From NCBI RefSeq assembly GCF_000338875.1, contig NZ_AOMO01000044.1:186001-250000 (forward strand): a DNA stretch of 64,000 nt, in the 5' to 3' direction. Positions 38,538-48,260 of the stretch are shown in pieces. This stretch comes from Vibrio mimicus CAIM 602 (GTDB lineage: Bacteria > Pseudomonadota > Gammaproteobacteria > Enterobacterales > Vibrionaceae). Each line of letters starts with the position of its first letter. Positions within the stretch are counted from its first letter, which is position 1. A program made the translations under genes and the position numbers. The notes beneath the pieces are model-generated. The model had not been told where the DNA came from, did no database searches, and was given only the letters and a program-made list of their open reading frames with translations.

Positions 38538-38957
38538 ATGACGTTTTCTATTCCTTGGGATTCGTTAATTGGAGGAATGTTTTTAGGGATTTCAGCGACA
38601 TTGATGTTGCTAATGAACGGAAAAATTGCCGGGATCAGTGGAATTTTGGCTGGCTTGTTGACCCCAAAATCGCGGGACTTTGCATGGCGACTGCTGTTTG
38701 TGGTTGGCATGGTTGCCGGCGGTGTAATGGGGGCAACGGTGTTTGGCCATCATGTACCTACCGATTTTGGTGTGAGTAGTGTTGTGCTTGCAGCTGCGGG
38801 TTTATTGGTTGGCGTGGGTACACGATTGGCCAATGGCTGCACCAGTGGACACGGGATCTGCGGTATTGGCCGCTTATCTAAGCGCTCCATGGTGGCAACA
38901 GGCGTGTTTATGACGGTTGCTGCAATCACGGTTTTCGTTCGTCTTCATCTGATGTAA
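38538..38957 (+). CDS. YeeE/YedE-type sulfur transporter subunit (PmpA-like)
   Basis: 139 residues, four membrane segments, with the family signature [19 protein letters not shown]. YeeE proteins import thiosulfate or related sulfur species through relayed cysteines. Starts 17 bases after the regulator. In Serratia, pmpR-pmpA-pmpB has the same order. Its partner subunit is the next gene. Confidence 0.88.
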   Translation: MTFSIPWDSLIGGMFLGISATLMLLMNGKIAGISGILAGLLTPKSRDFAWRLLFVVGMVAGGVMGATVFGHHVPTDFGVSSVVLAAAGLLVGVGTRLANGCTSGHGICGIGRLSKRSMVATGVFMTVAAITVFVRLHLM

Positions 38958-38967
38958 GTGGCTTGGT

Positions 38968-39426
38968 ATGAATAACGTTTTGTTTCGTGCGACTTCGCTG
39001 GTCGCTGGCCTCTTATTTGGCTTAGGTATGGTGGTATCAGGCATGGCTGATCCGGCCAAAGTGATTGGGTTTCTGGATGTCGCAGGCGCTTGGGATCCAA
39101 GCTTGATGTTTGTTATGGGTGGTGCTTTAGCAGTGTTCATGCCTGCTTATTTTTTACTGATCAAATCACAAGCCAAACCCGTGAATGCCAAAGTGTTCTG
39201 CTTGGCAAATAACACCAAGATTGATCGTCGGTTGATCTCTGGCTCTGTGATCTTTGGTTTGGGTTGGGGTTAGGTGGGGATTTGCCCGGGGCCGATTGTC
39301 TCTAGCCTTGCTTTAGGCAACATAGGCGCGTGGGTGTTTTTTCCTGCCATGATGGTTGGCTTAGGACTCACTAATTTGTTGATCCGTATTAGAAATCGTA
39401 AAGAAACTCAGACACAAATCGCCTAA
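38968..39426 (+). pseudogene. Second YeeE-type subunit (PmpB-like) with an in-frame stop
   Basis: Would be 152 residues. Reading stops at a TAG (39271-39273) in the conserved segment GLGWG-stop-VGICPGP. The family sequence has leucine there (GWGLxGxCPGP), so a TTG to TAG change is the simplest explanation. The frame stays open after the stop through SSLALGNIGAWVFFPAMMVG to a TAA at 39424. The second half, with the conserved CPGP motif, would be lost unless the stop is read through. The preceding subunit looks intact. Confidence 0.85.
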
Positions 39427-39532
39427 TGCAACTAGTGTATTAGGCGAACATTCAGGAAATCGCTACCCAACCCGTTTGGCATGCTCACGATGCAGTGTTC
39501 TTAAGTGGGAAGGGTAGAATCTGCGAGGGAAG

Positions 39533-40540
39533 ATGATGAAAGCATTAACTTGGAGTATCGCACTGATCTTGGCTTCTTCGGCTTACGCTCAAAATCAAGA
39601 CAGTAGCGAGCTGTTTACCGTGAAAAAAGAGTCGATCTCGCAGGTGGTCGAACTGGATGGTGTTGTGCAACCTGTCAACCAAGGTTCTTTGGCGGCACAA
39701 ACCTCGGGGCGAGTGGTGGGGCTGTATGTGGATGTTAATGACTACGTCAAAAAGGGCCAAGTTCTGCTAGAAATTAGCGCTGTTCAACAATCCGCCTCGC
39801 TAGATGCTGCTAAAGCCCAATTGGCGAGTGCCAATGCCCAAAACCGAGAAGCGCAAGCGCAGTTAAACCGCTATCGCCAACTTTTCCCTAAAGGGGCGAT
39901 TTCCAAAGATCAAATGGACTCTGCTGAAGCTCGGGCACGCAGTGCGGATGCTGCAGTGAAATCGGCACAAGCTGCGGTGGAACAAGCCAAAGAGTCTTTG
40001 GGTTATACCAATATCACCGCTCCTTATGATGGAATTGTTACCAAGCGCATGGTGGAGCTGGGTGAAACCGTTGCCCCGGGAACACCACTGCTCAGTGGTT
40101 TTTCGCTCGATGAACTGCGAGTGGAAACTGAAATTCCGCAACGCTATCAACCATTCGTTTCTCAAGTGGATCAATTTACTGTGCGTACAGCGCAGGGTAC
40201 TTTGCTCAAACCGACCGAATTCAGCTTGTTTAGCTATGCCGATCCACAATCACATACCTTCAAAACTCGCCTTGAGCTGCCTGAAAAAACGGCTGCACTT
40301 GTCCCCGGCATGTGGGTAAAAACCGAATTCAATTACGGTCAACGTGAAGTATTAGTAGTGCCCAACAGCGCCGTGTTACGCCGTGCGGAACTGAGCGCCG
40401 TATACCGAGTCGATAACGGTCAACGCGCACTCAACCCCGTACGTTTGGGGCAAGTTTATGGTGACTATGTCGAAGTCCTTTCTGGTCTTGAACAAGGTGA
40501 CGTGGTCGTAACGCCGGCAGTAACAGCAAAAGGTGAATGA
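39533..40540 (+). CDS. RND efflux periplasmic adaptor (VexL-like)
   Basis: 335 residues. Signal peptide (ALTWSIALILASSAYAQ), lipoyl halves (VVELDGVVQPVNQGSLAAQT with GQVLLEIS; TAPYDGIVTKRMVELGETV), a helical hairpin and beta-barrel/membrane-proximal domains. Overlaps the pump gene. Gene order and position match my recollection of vexLM (VCA0638-0639) of V. cholerae. It links the pump to an outer-membrane channel such as TolC, which is not in the window. Confidence 0.9.
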   Translation: MMKALTWSIALILASSAYAQNQDSSELFTVKKESISQVVELDGVVQPVNQGSLAAQTSGRVVGLYVDVNDYVKKGQVLLEISAVQQSASLDAAKAQLASANAQNREAQAQLNRYRQLFPKGAISKDQMDSAEARARSADAAVKSAQAAVEQAKESLGYTNITAPYDGIVTKRMVELGETVAPGTPLLSGFSLDELRVETEIPQRYQPFVSQVDQFTVRTAQGTLLKPTEFSLFSYADPQSHTFKTRLELPEKTAALVPGMWVKTEFNYGQREVLVVPNSAVLRRAELSAVYRVDNGQRALNPVRLGQVYGDYVEVLSGLEQGDVVVTPAVTAKGE

Positions 40541-40541
40541 T

Positions 40542-43500
40542 ATGGACAGTCGACTCGGTATTTCGGGTCGCATCGCTGCGGCCTTTCAAAATTCAGCCAT
40601 GACGCCACTGCTCGCCTTAGTCGGTTTGTTGATGGGGTTATTTGCGGTCATGGTGACTCCGAAAGAAGAAGAACCGCAGATTGATGTGACCTTTGCTGAT
40701 GTCTATATTCCGTTTCCCGGCGCTTCCCCTCGGGAGGTGGAAAGTTTGGTCACCTCACCGGCAGAGCAAGTGATTTCCGAAATTGAAGGGATCGATAAGA
40801 TCTACTCTTTCTCTCAGCCGGATGGCGCAATGATTGTTGCCATTTTCAAAGTTGGCGTACCGCGTAATGATGCGGTAGTACGTATCTACAACAAGCTCTA
40901 TTCCAACAAAGATTGGATGCCACAAGGCGTTGGTGTGGGTGAACCCATCATCAAACCGAAAGGGATTGAAGATGTGCCGATTGTCACCATTACTTTGGCG
41001 GATAAGAGTGATCGCTTCGATCAACAGCAACTGACGCAAGTCGCCCACGGTTTAGAAACCGAGCTCAAACGCATTCCGGGCACGCGCGATATCTACACGG
41101 TGGGCGGACAAAATACCATTGTCGATGTGCGTCTTGACCCCGCTAAAATGAACAGCTTTGGCATTACGTTAGATCAGTTGAATCAACATTTGCCTGCCGC
41201 CAATCAAAGTTCACCTATGTTGCGTTTAACCCACGATAACCAAGAGTTTCCGGTGCAAGTCGGTCAGTTTTTAACTCGTGTGGAAGAGGTGAAACAGTTG
41301 GTGGTTGGGCTGCATAATGGCACGCCCGTTTATCTGGAAGATATTGCGACCGTTTCCTTTGGTGTCAACACGCCCACTCAAAATGTATGGACGGGGGATC
41401 GCGAAGGCATTCATCCTGCGGTCACTATTGCGGTGGCCAAAAAAGGTGGTGAAAACGCGGTCGATGTGGCTAAAGCGGTGGAAGCCCGTTTAGTCAGCCT
41501 TGAAAACCAACTGATCCCGCAAGGGATTGATGTAGATATTACTCGCGATTACGGACAAACTGCCGCCGATAAAAGCAATACCTTGATTGGTAAACTCGCC
41601 TTCGCCACCACGGCGGTGGTGATTTTGGTGCTGCTGACCATGGGCTGGCGTGAAGCGATTGTGGTTGGTATGGCAATCATCGTTACCCTGATGATTACTC
41701 TATTTGCATCTTGGGCGTGGGGTTTTACTCTCAACCGTGTGTCGCTGTTCGCGCTGATTTTCTCCATTGGTATCTTGGTCGATGATGCCATTGTGGTGGT
41801 GGAGAACATTCATCGGCATATGGCGATGGGCAAACGCAAGTTATCGGAACTGATCCCTCCTGCGGTAGATGAAGTCGGTGGGCCAACCATTCTTGCCACC
41901 CTAACCGTTATTGCGGCCTTGCTGCCGATGGCATTCGTGTCAGGTTTGATGGGGCCGTACATGAGCCCAATTCCAATTAACGCTTCAATGGGGATGCTCA
42001 TCTCCCTTGCGGTGGCCTTTGTGCTTTCCCCTTGGCTGGCGGGTAAATTCCTTAAAGCGGGACATCATCAGGAAGAAGGCAAAGCGGCGAATGGCATCTT
42101 CCACAAAATTATGTCGCCTTTTGTCACTGCACCAAAACAGGGGCGTAACCGACTGTTTTTGCTACTGATCATTCTGGCTTTGATTGCGGGATCGGTGTTG
42201 TTGCCAGTGTTCCAAGCGGTCGTGCTGAAAATGCTGCCGTTTGATAACAAATCGGAATTCCAGATTGTGCTGGATATGCCCGAAGGCAGTTCGCTAGAAA
42301 AAACGCAACGGGTGCTGTTTGAGATGGGCGCGGCGCTGAATGACGTTCCTGAGGTTCGTGATTACCAAATCTATGCCGGAACGGCCGCACCAATTAACTT
42401 CAACGGCTTAGTGCGCCATTACTTTATGCGTAACCAAGCCAACCAAGGCGATATTCAAGTGAACTTACTGGGACGCAAAGAGCGCGACAGAGATAGTCAT
42501 ACGATTGCCAGCCAACTACGCCCGCAACTGAATGAAATTGCGCAGCGCTTTGGTGGCAAAGTGAAAGTGGTGGAAGTGCCGCCGGGGCCGCCAGTTTGGT
42601 CGCCGATTCTGGCGGAAGTGTATGGTCCAACCCAAGAAATCCGTAACGAAGCGGCACGCCAAGTGCGTGAGATTTTCCGTGAAACGAAAGATATTGTTGA
42701 TGTGGACATGTACCTGCCGGAAATGCATGAAAAATGGCAAGTGGTGATTGATCGCAGTAAAGCTGCGCATTTCCAAGTGCCTTATGCCTCGATTGTCGAT
42801 GCGCTGGCGACCGCGGTGGGCGGTAAACCCATCACGTATCTGCACAGTGAGCACAGCAAATACCCGATTCCGATCCAGATTCAAGCTGCAGAAACCGCCA
42901 AAGTGCGTTTAGAGCAGGTGCTGAATATGAAAGTGGGTAGCAGTAATGGTTATGCTTATCCGCTTTCCGATCTGGTTGAAGTACGCCAAACCCGTATGGA
43001 TGATTACATTGTGCACAAAAACCTCGTGCCTATGGTGATGGTGGTCGGTGATATGTCCGGCAATTTGGATAGCCCACTGTATGGCATGTTTGAGATTGGT
43101 TTCGCGCTTGATGAGCAAATGGGGTTGGATCAGTACTACATCCATCAACCGGACGGCCTAAGCGGTGTTGCTGTGGCATGGGATGGCGAATGGACGGTGA
43201 CTTACGAAACCTTCCGCGATATGGGCATTGCCTACGCTGTGGGGATGGTGCTGATTTATCTGTTGGTAGTTGCGCAGTTCAAATCTTACCTTGTACCGCT
43301 GATTATCATGGCTCCGATCCCGCTGACCATTATTGGTGTCATGCCCGGCCATGCGTTGTTGGGGGCGCAATTTACTGCCACCTCCATGATTGGGATGATA
43401 GCGTTGGCGGGGATCATTGTGCGTAACTCAATCTTGCTGGTGGACTTTATTAACCAACAGGTAGAGCAGGGCATTGAGTTCTCAGAAGCGGTCATTCAAT

Positions 43501-43700
43501 CTGCGGCAGTGCGGGCAAAACCGATTATGCTGACGGCGTTGGCGGCCATGATTGGCGCGGTATTCATCCTTGATGATCCTATCTTTAATGGTTTGGCGAT
43601 CAGCTTGATCTTCGGGATTTTCGTCTCCACCGTACTGACCTTGTTGGTGATCCCTGTACTCTATTATGTGGTGATGCGTAAACGCTTCGCGGCACATTAA
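40542..43700 (+). CDS. RND-family inner-membrane efflux pump (VexM-like)
   Basis: 1052 residues from the ATG at 40542, preceded by AGGTGA that overlaps the adaptor stop. Full RND layout with two large periplasmic loops and twelve membrane segments. The segment FSIGILVDDAIVVVENIHRH in TM4 carries the proton-relay aspartates. The sequence resembles the AcrB/MdtBC-type multidrug subfamily rather than heavy-metal pumps. Substrate specificity cannot be read from sequence. Followed by a terminator. Confidence 0.93.
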   Translation: MDSRLGISGRIAAAFQNSAMTPLLALVGLLMGLFAVMVTPKEEEPQIDVTFADVYIPFPGASPREVESLVTSPAEQVISEIEGIDKIYSFSQPDGAMIVAIFKVGVPRNDAVVRIYNKLYSNKDWMPQGVGVGEPIIKPKGIEDVPIVTITLADKSDRFDQQQLTQVAHGLETELKRIPGTRDIYTVGGQNTIVDVRLDPAKMNSFGITLDQLNQHLPAANQSSPMLRLTHDNQEFPVQVGQFLTRVEEVKQLVVGLHNGTPVYLEDIATVSFGVNTPTQNVWTGDREGIHPAVTIAVAKKGGENAVDVAKAVEARLVSLENQLIPQGIDVDITRDYGQTAADKSNTLIGKLAFATTAVVILVLLTMGWREAIVVGMAIIVTLMITLFASWAWGFTLNRVSLFALIFSIGILVDDAIVVVENIHRHMAMGKRKLSELIPPAVDEVGGPTILATLTVIAALLPMAFVSGLMGPYMSPIPINASMGMLISLAVAFVLSPWLAGKFLKAGHHQEEGKAANGIFHKIMSPFVTAPKQGRNRLFLLLIILALIAGSVLLPVFQAVVLKMLPFDNKSEFQIVLDMPEGSSLEKTQRVLFEMGAALNDVPEVRDYQIYAGTAAPINFNGLVRHYFMRNQANQGDIQVNLLGRKERDRDSHTIASQLRPQLNEIAQRFGGKVKVVEVPPGPPVWSPILAEVYGPTQEIRNEAARQVREIFRETKDIVDVDMYLPEMHEKWQVVIDRSKAAHFQVPYASIVDALATAVGGKPITYLHSEHSKYPIPIQIQAAETAKVRLEQVLNMKVGSSNGYAYPLSDLVEVRQTRMDDYIVHKNLVPMVMVVGDMSGNLDSPLYGMFEIGFALDEQMGLDQYYIHQPDGLSGVAVAWDGEWTVTYETFRDMGIAYAVGMVLIYLLVVAQFKSYLVPLIIMAPIPLTIIGVMPGHALLGAQFTATSMIGMIALAGIIVRNSILLVDFINQQVEQGIEFSEAVIQSAAVRAKPIMLTALAAMIGAVFILDDPIFNGLAISLIFGIFVSTVLTLLVIPVLYYVVMRKRFAAH

Positions 43701-43727
43701 CTCAGAGTTACGAGAAAATTTATGGAT

Positions 43728-43760
43728 AGGGGCTGGCCATTAGGGTCAGCCTCTTTTTTT
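43728..43760 (+). terminator. Terminator of the RND operon
   Basis: AGGGGCTGGCC-ATTA-GGGTCAGCCTCTTTTTTT, 28 bases past the pump stop codon; long T tract. Confidence 0.85.
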
Positions 43761-43935
43761 GATTAATGAGCCAGAAACGGCAATTGAAAAGTGCTAAAGG
43801 GTTTTCAAACCTCATTTTCAAGGCTGCATTATCAAATAATTTTTGAAAATGAATTAAGCAGAGGGTGGTTTCTTGTTTCGAGTCAGTCAGATATCTTAGC
43901 GTCATCTCGAAAGTCATCATCCTTAGGAGTGAAAA

Positions 43936-44589
43936 ATGAATATTGTTCAAGCGTCTCAGTCTCGCTATTCCACCAAAGCGTTTGACGCAAGCCGCAAGCT
44001 GTCTGAACAGCAAGTTGCGGATATTAAAGAGCTAGTACGCATGAGTGCCTCTAGCGTGAACTCTCAGCCTTGGCATTTTATTCTGGCTGGCAGTGATGAA
44101 GGCAAAGCGCGTATTGCGAAAGCCGCGCAAGGCCAGTTCTCATTCAACGAGCGTAAAATTCTGGATGCGTCACACGTAATGGTGTTCTGCGCGAGAACCG
44201 ATATGGATGAAGCTTATTTGCTGTCTCTGCTAGAAAGTGAAGATAAAGATGGCCGTTTCGCGAACGAAGAAGCCAAAACCGGCATGCATGGTGCGCGTAG
44301 CTACTTCGTAGGTCTACACCGTGAAGCGCTGAATGACGTACAACATTGGATTCAAAAACAAGTTTACCTGAACGTAGGCACACTGCTTCTCGGCGCTTCG
44401 GCAATGGGCATTGATGCAGTGCCGATTGAAGGTTTTGATGCACAGGTTCTGAACGAAGAGTTCGGCTTGACTGAAAAAGGCTTCAACAGTGTCGTGATCG
44501 TTCCACTGGGCTATCACAGTGAAGACGACTTCAATGCCAAACTGCCAAAATCACGTTGGCCAGCGGAAGCGGTCTTTACCGAGCTGTAA
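43936..44589 (+). CDS. nfsB: Oxygen-insensitive NAD(P)H nitroreductase, NfsB-like
   Basis: 217 residues, family length. FMN-binding start (SRYSTKAFDASRKLS) and SSVNSQPWHFILAG, then the middle GTLLLGASAMGIDAVPIEGFD and the end VPLGYHSEDDFNAKLPKSRW. Reduces nitroaromatics and quinones in the cytoplasm. A good ribosome binding site (TTAGGAG) precedes the ATG. The next gene starts three bases after the stop. Confidence 0.92.
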   Translation: MNIVQASQSRYSTKAFDASRKLSEQQVADIKELVRMSASSVNSQPWHFILAGSDEGKARIAKAAQGQFSFNERKILDASHVMVFCARTDMDEAYLLSLLESEDKDGRFANEEAKTGMHGARSYFVGLHREALNDVQHWIQKQVYLNVGTLLLGASAMGIDAVPIEGFDAQVLNEEFGLTEKGFNSVVIVPLGYHSEDDFNAKLPKSRWPAEAVFTEL

Positions 44590-44592
44590 GCC

Positions 44593-44883
44593 ATGATTCA
44601 TCTGTTAGCGGAAATCAAAGCTTTCCCCGATTCGGTAGAGCAAGTACAAGCGCTGCTTGAGGCTCTACTCGAACCGAGCAGAAACGAAACGGGTTGTTGC
44701 CAATACGAGCTGTATCGCGACAACTCGATCGAAGGGCTGTTTTTAATGCAGGAAATCTGGTGCTCGGAAGAGAGCTTGCAAAAGCATCAGCAGAGTGAAC
44801 ATTTTCAGCATTTTCAGCAACAAATCAGTGAACGTGAAGTGCTGGAATACCTTCAACTACGCCCACTGAGTTTTGTTGGCTAA
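44593..44883 (+). CDS. Antibiotic biosynthesis monooxygenase (ABM)/YgiN-like protein
   Basis: 96 residues with the ABM ferredoxin-like fold: MIHLLAEIKAFPDSVEQVQALLEALLEPSRNETGC, then EIWCSEESLQKHQQSEHFQHF. Often quinol-oxidising or acting with a quinone reductase, as E. coli YgiN does. Its coupling to the nitroreductase gene (three-base gap) fits quinone or nitro detoxification. Confidence 0.85.
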   Translation: MIHLLAEIKAFPDSVEQVQALLEALLEPSRNETGCCQYELYRDNSIEGLFLMQEIWCSEESLQKHQQSEHFQHFQQQISEREVLEYLQLRPLSFVG

Positions 44884-44890
44884 TACGGCC

Positions 44891-45822
44891 TTAATGCTCT
44901 CGTGCTTCTATGGCTGTCAGTACCGTTTGACGTTGCTGGCAGCCTTTGCCACGTATGTATTCCTGAAATGCACGAATGGTCGGGGTGATCAAACGTCGAT
45001 CTGCGCACACCATGTAAATTGGCACTGGGCCACTTTCCCACTCTGGTAAAATGCGTACTAATCTTCCGTCAATAATGTCCTGACTAATATCCATCAAGGA
45101 TTTATTGGCGATTCCTTTGCCTTTTACTGCTAATCGGTGTACCACATCGCTATCATTACAAGTCGGGTTGCCTTGTACAACGACGCTGTGTGTTTCTCCA
45201 TCACGGCTTAAAATCCACTTGTTGTGCAGCGTATCAGCAATCATGAAGCACAAGCAATTGTGATGTTGCAAATCGTCGGGATGAAGAATGGGAGGGTGAG
45301 TCGCTAAGTAATCTGGCGATGCACACAACACACGCTCATTCGAATCACACAACAGCATTGCCACCAAATTCGAATCTGCAGGTTTACCATAACGAATCGC
45401 GATATCGACCGGATTGGTGTACATGTCGGTCAAACTGTCGGAAAGCTCCAATTTCACCGTGACGTTTGGGTGCAGGGCAATAAACTCCTCAATCCAATCA
45501 AGCAGCAAATTGCGCCCTAAATCAGAAGGTGCACTAATGTGCAACTGACCCGCTAATTGGCCACGAGCACAGGCGATTTGATCTAAACCTTCTTGTAGAG
45601 TGGCAATCGCGCTTTGGGTTTTGGCGAGGAAAATTTCCCCCTCGTGTGTTAAACGGATATTGCGCGTTGAACGCACAAACAGAGGAAACTGCACTTGCTC
45701 TTCCAAACGGCGAATGGCGGCGCTCACGGCGGCAGTTGTGAGGGATAAGCTGTTGGCGGCTTTAGAAAAACTGCCTTGCGCGCCGTTTCGACAAACAAAT
45801 TCAAATCATTGAGTGCTTTCAT
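44891..45822 (-). pseudogene. LysR-type regulator, interrupted by a frameshift
   Basis: Intact it would be about 310 residues. It starts at the ATG at 45822 (MKALNDLNLFVETAR). The helix-turn-helix then leaves frame: one base is missing near 45777-45778, where CGCAAGGC should be CGCCAAGGC, giving RQGSFSKAANSLSLTTAAVS and joining the long frame at AAIRRLEEQ. The effector-binding domain (LHISAPSDLGRNLLLDWIEEF, later GKGIANKSLMDISQDI) is intact. It is convergent with nfsB-ABM; in many genomes such LysR regulators control a neighbouring oxidoreductase, so loss could leave the pair unregulated. Confidence 0.82.
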
Positions 45823-45831
45823 CTTTTTAGC

Positions 45832-46554
45832 CTATTGAGCTATTTCTAGAGCGGGATCCATGTGCTGAATGATCTCCACTGTTTGATACGCTTGCCAACG
45901 CTGCTGTGCGCAAGCATCACCGCCTTGTGCTTTGCGCTGATAGTGCTGCTGTAACTGCTGTAGATAGCGCTGCGCGATCTTCTGTTGATCTTCATTTGTC
46001 ACATGCCAAAGTGCTTCACCAACACAAGAAAGACCATGTACTGCAGGCGAGTTTGGATTGATCTGCACATGCAGCAGCTCATAAATGCGTTGGTTTTCTT
46101 CCACTAGAAGTTCGCATTTCAGCTCAGCATTAAGCGCGATTAACTGCTCACGCAACGTATAAGTGTGGTGAACAGGGCAGAGCAGCAGGTCAAGGGGCGT
46201 TGCCGGATGGCGCTTGGCGAGCTCAGCAATAAATTCCGTCATCAAATCACCGCCAACACCTGCGATGATCACCAAATGCGATCCTGCGTTTGCTTCGAGT
46301 GGCAAATCGCGCACATCTAGGCAGTAAGTGCGCCAGCGCGGTGAGTTGGTCGTTGCAGGAAAATAGCGTGTTAAATCGAGAGTGACCTTCTCAATCAAAG
46401 AGGGAACGATATCGACAAAATGCACTGTGGTGCTAGGGTGCTGTTTGAGTAACGCCGCACCGAGTAAGCCGTGGTCGCAGCAGCAATCCCAAATATGGTC
46501 GTAGTCGCGCTTTACGTGTTGGACTAACTGAGTCAGCCGTTTTCCTAATTTCAT
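45832..46554 (-). CDS. TrmK-like tRNA (adenine-N1) methyltransferase
   Basis: 240 residues. Rossmann-fold SAM-binding domain with IWDCCCDHGLLGAALL (motif I), HFVDIVPSLIEKV and AGVGGDLMTEFIAEL. Matches COG2384 (TrmK), which in Bacillus methylates A22 of tRNA at N1. The C-terminal part is helical and glutamine-rich. Whether the Vibrio enzyme modifies the same position is inferred. Confidence 0.82.
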   Translation of the reverse strand: MKLGKRLTQLVQHVKRDYDHIWDCCCDHGLLGAALLKQHPSTTVHFVDIVPSLIEKVTLDLTRYFPATTNSPRWRTYCLDVRDLPLEANAGSHLVIIAGVGGDLMTEFIAELAKRHPATPLDLLLCPVHHTYTLREQLIALNAELKCELLVEENQRIYELLHVQINPNSPAVHGLSCVGEALWHVTNEDQQKIAQRYLQQLQQHYQRKAQGGDACAQQRWQAYQTVEIIQHMDPALEIAQ

Positions 46555-46745
46555 GCAGTACCTACATGCCGTAACTAAAAGAAGCCGCCGCTATCGGCCG
46601 CCGAATCAAAACTGAGGCGGTCATTTTACTCAGGTTCGGAAAAATGTTGCAGAGAAAATAACAAACCAGTCAATGAGTTGTTCTTCTTAACGGGAGAGTG
46701 ATTTATAGTGATTGCCTGTAACCTGTTCTGACAAAAGGAAATGTC

Positions 46746-47096
46746 ATGGCGGCTCTGTTTTTCAAGTGCTTACTCGGAGCACTTGCGGTCTTGATCATTG
46801 CCCTGTTATCCAAAACCAAAAGCTTTTTCATTTCTGGCCTTGTGCCGCTGTTTCCCACTTTTGCCTTAATCGCCCATTACATTGTTGGCACCGAACGCAC
46901 GATGGAAGATTTGCGTACCACCGCGCTTTTTGGGCTGTATTCGCTGATCCCGTATGCGGCGTATCTGCTGGCGGTGTACTACTTTAGCTACCGATTTAGC
47001 CTGACTTGGACTCTGGTTTCCGCCACTTTGGTCTGGCTGGTGTTTGCGGCACTCTTGCTGATAGGTTGGACGCGTTTACACCCGAGTATGGCCTAA
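46746..47096 (+). CDS. GlpM-family membrane protein
   Basis: 116 residues, four hydrophobic segments; FFKCLLGALAVLIIALLSKT and GLVPLFPTFALIAHYIVG are typical of GlpM. Preceded by AAAGGAAATGTC, a usable ribosome binding site. Family function is poorly known; originally linked to alginate production in Pseudomonas. Confidence 0.85.
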   Translation: MAALFFKCLLGALAVLIIALLSKTKSFFISGLVPLFPTFALIAHYIVGTERTMEDLRTTALFGLYSLIPYAAYLLAVYYFSYRFSLTWTLVSATLVWLVFAALLLIGWTRLHPSMA

Positions 47097-47125
47097 TTGT
47101 TGGAAATGGATTTAAGGAGAAAATT

Positions 47126-47563
47126 ATGTCTGTAGAAAACAGGCTAACCTCAAAGCTGCCGATTGCCGAATGTGTCTCTTTCTTACTGATCAAAGAGGGT
47201 GCTTGCCTGCTCGAACGTCGCTCGGTAATGAAAGCGAGCGATCCGAATATCATCGCGATCCCCGGTGGTCATATCGAAATGGGCGAAAGCCAAGCGCAAG
47301 CATTGCAGCGTGAAGTGCAAGAAGAGTTAGGTGTGGAAGCGACAAGTAGCGTTTATCTCTGCTCGCTTTACCATCCGACAGAGATAGAGTTGCAATTGCT
47401 GCATTATTACGTGGTGGATGAATGGCAAGGTGAGATCGTCTGCCATGAAGCTGACGAAGTTTTTTGGACGCCAATGACACCAAGCGCAGTGGAAACTGTC
47501 GCGGATAAAATCGCGATTCAAGAGTTCCAACGTCTTTATCAAAGCGGTGCACTTAAAGCGTAA
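47126..47563 (+). CDS. Nudix hydrolase
   Basis: 145 residues from the ATG at 47126, preceded by AAGGAG. Nudix box GGHIEMGESQAQALQREVQE followed by ELGV matches Gx5Ex7REUxEExGU. Hydrolyses a nucleoside diphosphate linked to another moiety; the substrate is not predictable here. First gene in a loose same-strand run of small enzymes to 50500. Confidence 0.88.
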   Translation: MSVENRLTSKLPIAECVSFLLIKEGACLLERRSVMKASDPNIIAIPGGHIEMGESQAQALQREVQEELGVEATSSVYLCSLYHPTEIELQLLHYYVVDEWQGEIVCHEADEVFWTPMTPSAVETVADKIAIQEFQRLYQSGALKA

Positions 47564-47705
47564 AATGAATCTTTCGGCGGGGGATCACTATTTTGGCAAG
47601 TCAGCCGCCCAAATTGTCTGGCACATTGTTATGGTAAGTACAGGCTGTGAGCTGTTATGCACCATCAGCTGTTTACAGCCAATCAGTATTTTCAAGGAAG
47701 AAAAC

Positions 47706-48251
47706 ATGAAGAAAACCGCACTCTTAGTGATTGATGTGCAACATGGTTTGTTTGCTCCAAAACCTAGACCGTACGCTGCCGATGAGGTGGTCAATAATAT
47801 CAATCTGCTGACTCATTGGGCGCGTCAACACTCGCTTCCCGTGGTGTTTATTCAGCATCAAGAACCTGGATTGGAAGCCGATAGCGCCGATTGGCAACTC
47901 GAGCATCAACTTAACGTCGCAGCGAGTGATCATTTCATTCGCAAAACCACCCCCGATTCTTTTTTGCGTACCGAACTGGCTGCGTTGCTAGAAGAAAATG
48001 CCATCGAACATTTAATCGTGACCGGTTACGCCTCTGACTTTTGTGTGGATACCACCATTCGCAGCGCGGCGGGTAAAGGCTTTTCCATTCAGATCGTGAG
48101 CGATGGGCACACCACGCACGATACTCCTTATGCAAGCGGAGAGCTGATCCGACACCATCACACTTATGCGCTCAGCCATACGTCGAGCTTTGGTGTACCG
48201 ATTACTGCAATTACTACCCAATCCTTGTTGGCTGAACAGCCAAAACGTTAA
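47706..48251 (+). CDS. Isochorismatase-family cysteine hydrolase
   Basis: 181 residues from the ATG at 47706 (GGAAGAAAAC upstream). N-terminal KKTALLVIDVQHGLF with catalytic Asp10, a lysine in FIRKTTPDSF, and the nucleophile in VTGYASDFCVDTTIRSA. Acts on small amides or related compounds such as nicotinamidase-like substrates; the substrate is unknown. A 140-base gap precedes it. Confidence 0.88.
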   Translation: MKKTALLVIDVQHGLFAPKPRPYAADEVVNNINLLTHWARQHSLPVVFIQHQEPGLEADSADWQLEHQLNVAASDHFIRKTTPDSFLRTELAALLEENAIEHLIVTGYASDFCVDTTIRSAAGKGFSIQIVSDGHTTHDTPYASGELIRHHHTYALSHTSSFGVPITAITTQSLLAEQPKR

Positions 48252-48260
48252 GGAGAGACT

